Shown piece by piece: positions 61,683 through 64,000 of a stretch of DNA of 64,000 bases. The stretch spans positions 3,422,669-3,486,668 of the forward strand of contig NC_017770.1 of NCBI RefSeq assembly GCF_000242635.2, read 5' to 3'. The notes beneath the pieces are model-generated. The model was not told the origin of the DNA, made no database searches, and saw only the letters and a program-made list of their open reading frames with translations. Source of the DNA: Solitalea canadensis DSM 3403 (lineage in GTDB: Bacteria > Bacteroidota > Bacteroidia > Sphingobacteriales > Sphingobacteriaceae). Position 1 is the stretch's first letter. Every line of letters starts with the position of its first letter. The position numbers and the translations under genes are program-made.

Positions 61683-63005
61683 ATGACATTTAACGAATTA
61701 AATTTAATAGACCCCATATTAAAAGCCCTGCAATCAGAAGGTTATACACAACCCACCCCTATTCAGGAACAATCAATCCCAGTTGCCCTAAAAGGCCAGG
61801 ATTTATTGGGTTGCGCACAAACCGGAACCGGTAAAACAGCGGCCTTTACCATTCCCATTTTACAATTATTACATCCGATTGTTCGTCACGAACAAGGAAC
61901 AACTCCAATAAGAGCCCTTATTCTTACGCCAACTCGTGAGTTAGCCATTCAAATAGGAGAAAGCATTGCAGCCTACGGGAAAAATCTGAAGCTTAAACAC
62001 CTGGTTATCTTTGGAGGCGTTAATCAACTAAACCAAACGGTAGCGCTAAGCAAAGGAGTAGATATTTTGGTAGCAACTCCAGGACGTCTGCTTGATCTGA
62101 TGAACCAAAAATTCATTCATTTACATAAGGTTCAATTCTTTGTACTAGATGAAGCCGACCGTATGCTCGATATGGGCTTTGTGAATGATGTGAAAAGGGT
62201 GATTGCCAAATTGCCTGAAAAACGTCAGACACTATTCTTCTCAGCTACTATGCCTCCCGTTATCCAACAATTGGCCGACAGCATTTTAAGTAAGCCTGTT
62301 AAGGTTGAAGTAACTCCGGTGTCATCAACTGCAGAAACCATTAATCAGTCTGTTTACATGGTTGATAAAGGCAATAAACGCGCATTATTGACCCATTTAC
62401 TAGAAAACGATGGAATTGGTTCTGCATTAGTCTTTACCAAAACTAAACATGGCGCGGATCGTATTGCTCGTGACCTCAACAAGCACAAGATCAAAGCCGA
62501 AGCTATTCATGGTGACAAATCGCAGAACGCACGTCAACGCGCCCTAAGCAACTTTAAATCAAAAGATATCCGGATATTGGTAGCCACAGATATTGCTGCC
62601 AGAGGAATTGACATTGATGACCTGTTACATGTGATCAATTTTGATATTCCTTACGAAGCAGAAACATATGTGCATCGTATTGGCCGTACAGGAAGAGCCG
62701 GAGCCAGCGGAACAGCTTTAACCTTTTGTGATCCGGAGGAAATGACCTACCTGAAAGATATTGTTAAACTGATAGGTAAGTCTATTCCTACTGTGGAAGA
62801 TCATCCTTTTCCAATGACTATTCAACGTTACCTGGAGGTTCAACAACAAGCAACCGACAAGAAAAACGATAATCGAGGAAGTAAAAGAGGATTTTCTCAT
62901 AATAAAAACCGCGGAGGAGGTCAGGGACATAGCAGTAAAAAACAGCAACACCGAAAAGGTCAGTCAAAATCCACCTCGGCATCTAAAGGAGGTCCAAAAA
63001 GATAA
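61683..63005 (+). CDS. DEAD-box RNA helicase (RhlE-like)
   Basis: A 440-aa ATP-dependent RNA helicase. The Q motif is [14 protein letters not shown], Walker A (I) [10 protein letters not shown], Ia [28 protein letters not shown], then [16 protein letters not shown] region [10 protein letters not shown], and [16 protein letters not shown] basic, Gln/Gly/Ser-rich tail (about residues 390-440, [18 protein letters not shown]) binds RNA. The short core with such a tail fits RhlE-type proteins, which act in ribosome assembly, RNA decay and cold growth. Confidence 0.95.
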   Translation: MTFNELNLIDPILKALQSEGYTQPTPIQEQSIPVALKGQDLLGCAQTGTGKTAAFTIPILQLLHPIVRHEQGTTPIRALILTPTRELAIQIGESIAAYGKNLKLKHLVIFGGVNQLNQTVALSKGVDILVATPGRLLDLMNQKFIHLHKVQFFVLDEADRMLDMGFVNDVKRVIAKLPEKRQTLFFSATMPPVIQQLADSILSKPVKVEVTPVSSTAETINQSVYMVDKGNKRALLTHLLENDGIGSALVFTKTKHGADRIARDLNKHKIKAEAIHGDKSQNARQRALSNFKSKDIRILVATDIAARGIDIDDLLHVINFDIPYEAETYVHRIGRTGRAGASGTALTFCDPEEMTYLKDIVKLIGKSIPTVEDHPFPMTIQRYLEVQQQATDKKNDNRGSKRGFSHNKNRGGGQGHSSKKQQHRKGQSKSTSASKGGPKR

Positions 63006-63010
63006 TATAG

Positions 63011-63037
63011 AAAGCCTTGCTTTGAGCAAGGCTTTTT
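63011..63037 (+). terminator. Terminator of the helicase gene
   Basis: 11-bp perfect stem (63011-63021 with 63025-63035, AAAGCCTTGCT), loop TTG, then T-run. Confidence 0.9.
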
Positions 63038-63265
63038 TGTTTTTACTAGTGCTCACTACTGGCAAAAATGTATACAATATAAAGTTGAGACAGAAATGTT
63101 AGGCTATCTGACCCTATTGCAGCTTAAATAAATAGTTGAAAAATAACATTTTACAGTTATCTGTAAGCATAATCAATACTTAATCAAGTTTTACCATCAA
63201 TTTAACAATGATTCTAATCAGAGTTTATCATTACATAAATCGCTCAAGACCTGACTATTATCATG
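63038..63265. other. A/T-rich upstream region of the small-peptide gene
   Basis: About 230 bp with no open frame and no repeat I recognise; it precedes a consensus promoter. Confidence 0.4.
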
Positions 63266-63294
63266 TTTGACATAAAATTAGTAAGTTACCTTTG
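63266..63294 (+). promoter_or_regulatory. Consensus promoter of the Cys-rich peptide gene
   Basis: TTTG (63266-63269), 17-bp spacer, TACCTTTG (63287-63294). The mRNA would start near 63300 with a leader of about 55 bases that holds a 7-bp hairpin (CACTAAT/ATTAGTG, 63313-63330). Confidence 0.75.
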
Positions 63295-63356
63295 TATCAT
63301 AATAAAAATGGAACACTAATTGACATTAGTGAATTGTTCATCTAAAATTCTTTGTT

Positions 63357-63551
63357 ATGAAAGCTCCTGCTTCAACTTCGATATTAAACTCGAAAGAAAT
63401 AACTGCTAATAAGGCAACTCAAAAATATACCCTTCAGAATTATGACTACCAAAAATATTTGGGTGGAAGAAAATCACGCAAATATGGCTCGTGCTCAACG
63501 TTAGTCTATGATGAGAGTTATGAACATTGCTATTATTGTAACGCCGACTAA
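63357..63551 (+). CDS. 64-aa peptide with Gly-Gly site and Cys/Tyr-rich C-terminus, candidate precursor peptide
   Basis: A 64-aa product with no signal peptide or membrane helix. The first 35 residues are Ser/Thr/Asn/Lys-rich (KEITANKATQKYTLQNYDYQ). Gly36-Gly37 follow Tyr-Leu, and the last 27 residues hold Cys46, Cys58 and Cys61 plus five Tyr (GSCSTLVYDESYEHCYYCNAD). This leader/GG/Cys-rich core build is like that of Bacteroidota ribosomal peptide precursors with a double-glycine site. No modification or ABC export gene lies within the window. The promoter before it and terminator after it support a real gene. Function unknown; other small proteins could look like this. Confidence 0.6.
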   Translation: MKAPASTSILNSKEITANKATQKYTLQNYDYQKYLGGRKSRKYGSCSTLVYDESYEHCYYCNAD

Positions 63552-63583
63552 CTATTTTTAATGCTCTATATCTTTCATACTAG

Positions 63584-63615
63584 AAAGCGTCCTGATTAAA
63601 ACAGGACGCTTTTCA
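63584..63615 (+). terminator. Terminator of the Cys-rich peptide gene
   Basis: 11-bp perfect stem (63584-63594 with 63602-63612, AAAGCGTCCTG), loop ATTAAAA, then TTTC. It makes the small gene a single transcription unit. Confidence 0.88.
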
Positions 63616-63694
63616 CATTATGGAGTTTTGTTACAATTCTCTCCCAATAAAAATATTATATTAGTAGTAATTACGCATTATTCGTTACTACAGT

Positions 63695-64000
63695 ATGAAA
63701 TATCTTTCCCTTCTGGCATTACTTTTCATTTTAAGCAGTTGCGGTGGTTCTGATCCTAATTCGGTTTCTCCAGTGGGAACTTTAACAGCCTACGTTGATC
63801 TTTATGATGAATTTGGCAATAAACAATCCTCTTCAGATGGTGCAAAAGTAACGCTTAACAACATTAGTCCTAAAAAATCCGGTATCACTGATAAAAATGG
63901 GCGATGTGAGTTATTAAATACCAACCCAGGTAAATATGACATTGTATTTAGCAAATCAGGGTATGGCGACTTTTGGATGTTCCAGGTAAATCATAATCAA
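63695..64000 (+). CDS. Putative lipoprotein with carboxypeptidase-regulatory-like domain, cut by window edge
   Basis: The first 102 residues are visible. A lipoprotein signal (MKYLSLLALLFILSSCGG, Cys16) is followed by a CarboxypepD_reg-like or Ig-like module (GTLTAYVDLYDEFGNKQ, GAKVTLNNISPKKSGITDKNGRCELLNTNPGKYDIVFSKSGYG). That module type is common at the start of Bacteroidota surface proteins. The rest lies outside the window. Confidence 0.8.
   Translation, partial: MKYLSLLALLFILSSCGGSDPNSVSPVGTLTAYVDLYDEFGNKQSSSDGAKVTLNNISPKKSGITDKNGRCELLNTNPGKYDIVFSKSGYGDFWMFQVNHNQ

Overview
The window is a chromosome segment from a member of the Bacteroidota, most likely a Sphingobacteriales-type genus (Pedobacter/Solitalea-like; the genus is a guess). 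The reasons are: SusC/SusD pairs, DUF4249, DUF5683 and DUF6377 proteins, TonB receptors with carboxypeptidase-like domains, promoters of the Bacteroidota type (TTTG, 16-19 bp spacer, TAnnTTTG), low GC, and intergenic inverted-repeat families of the kind seen in this phylum. Both edges cut genes (lepB on the left, a lipoprotein on the right).

Layout. 0-4.2 kb (minus): parA, parB, DUF5683, dapB, lepB, a housekeeping block. 4.3-8.0 kb: flavin reductase, a short cobalamin-binding-protein-like C-lobe, an oligopeptide-binding lipoprotein and a HAD phosphatase. 8.2-10.9 kb (minus): a GbsR/MarR-type regulator with a perfect 26-bp palindrome upstream, followed by a membrane protein and a TIGR01777 epimerase; then a DUF1569 protein. 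10.9-21.1 kb (minus): a secreted protein, a TonB-receptor-like barrel protein, and a LytS/LytTR two-component pair next to an STN-TonB receptor, a DUF4249 lipoprotein and a frameshifted DOMON/CBM9-like protein. 21.4-25.6 kb (plus): a triple-YegP/OmpA envelope protein and a TetR - small protein - MFS efflux operon. 25.7-28.6 kb (minus): an Rrf2 (NsrR-like) regulator and quinol-dependent nitric oxide reductase. Then an intact paralogue of the frameshifted DOMON protein and an ABC-F ATPase.

32.0-37.1 kb is the accessory region. A tRNA-Lys(CTT) is followed about 3.5 kb later by an imperfect copy of its 3' end plus terminator. Between the copies lie an Lnt-like apolipoprotein N-acyltransferase with an intact Glu/Lys/Cys triad, a lipoprotein and a secreted protein. 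Next comes a decayed Mrr-type endonuclease/ImmA-IrrE peptidase fusion with three frameshifts. 37.1-48.6 kb is mixed metabolism: threonine dehydratase, GNATs, RibD-like reductase, DinB, VOC, acetyltransferase, pncB, two SDRs and murI.

48.7-60.2 kb (plus) is a polysaccharide-utilisation locus: DUF6377 regulator, DUF5004-like lipoprotein, two-domain surface protein, SusC, SusD, a GH71/99-like enzyme and a GH97 enzyme whose four glutamates keep the exact spacing of the inverting SusB type. It probably captures and cleaves an alpha-linked glycan. After it come a GDPD, an RhlE-type helicase, a strongly promoted 64-aa Cys-rich peptide with a Gly-Gly site, and the cut lipoprotein.

No CRISPR array, rRNA, transposase or integrase was seen. 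The most unusual items are the tRNA-Lys island with its private Lnt-like enzyme, a two-copy ~200-bp repeat with conserved pairing arms, the poly-A frameshift in the DOMON protein, and the Cys-rich GG peptide.
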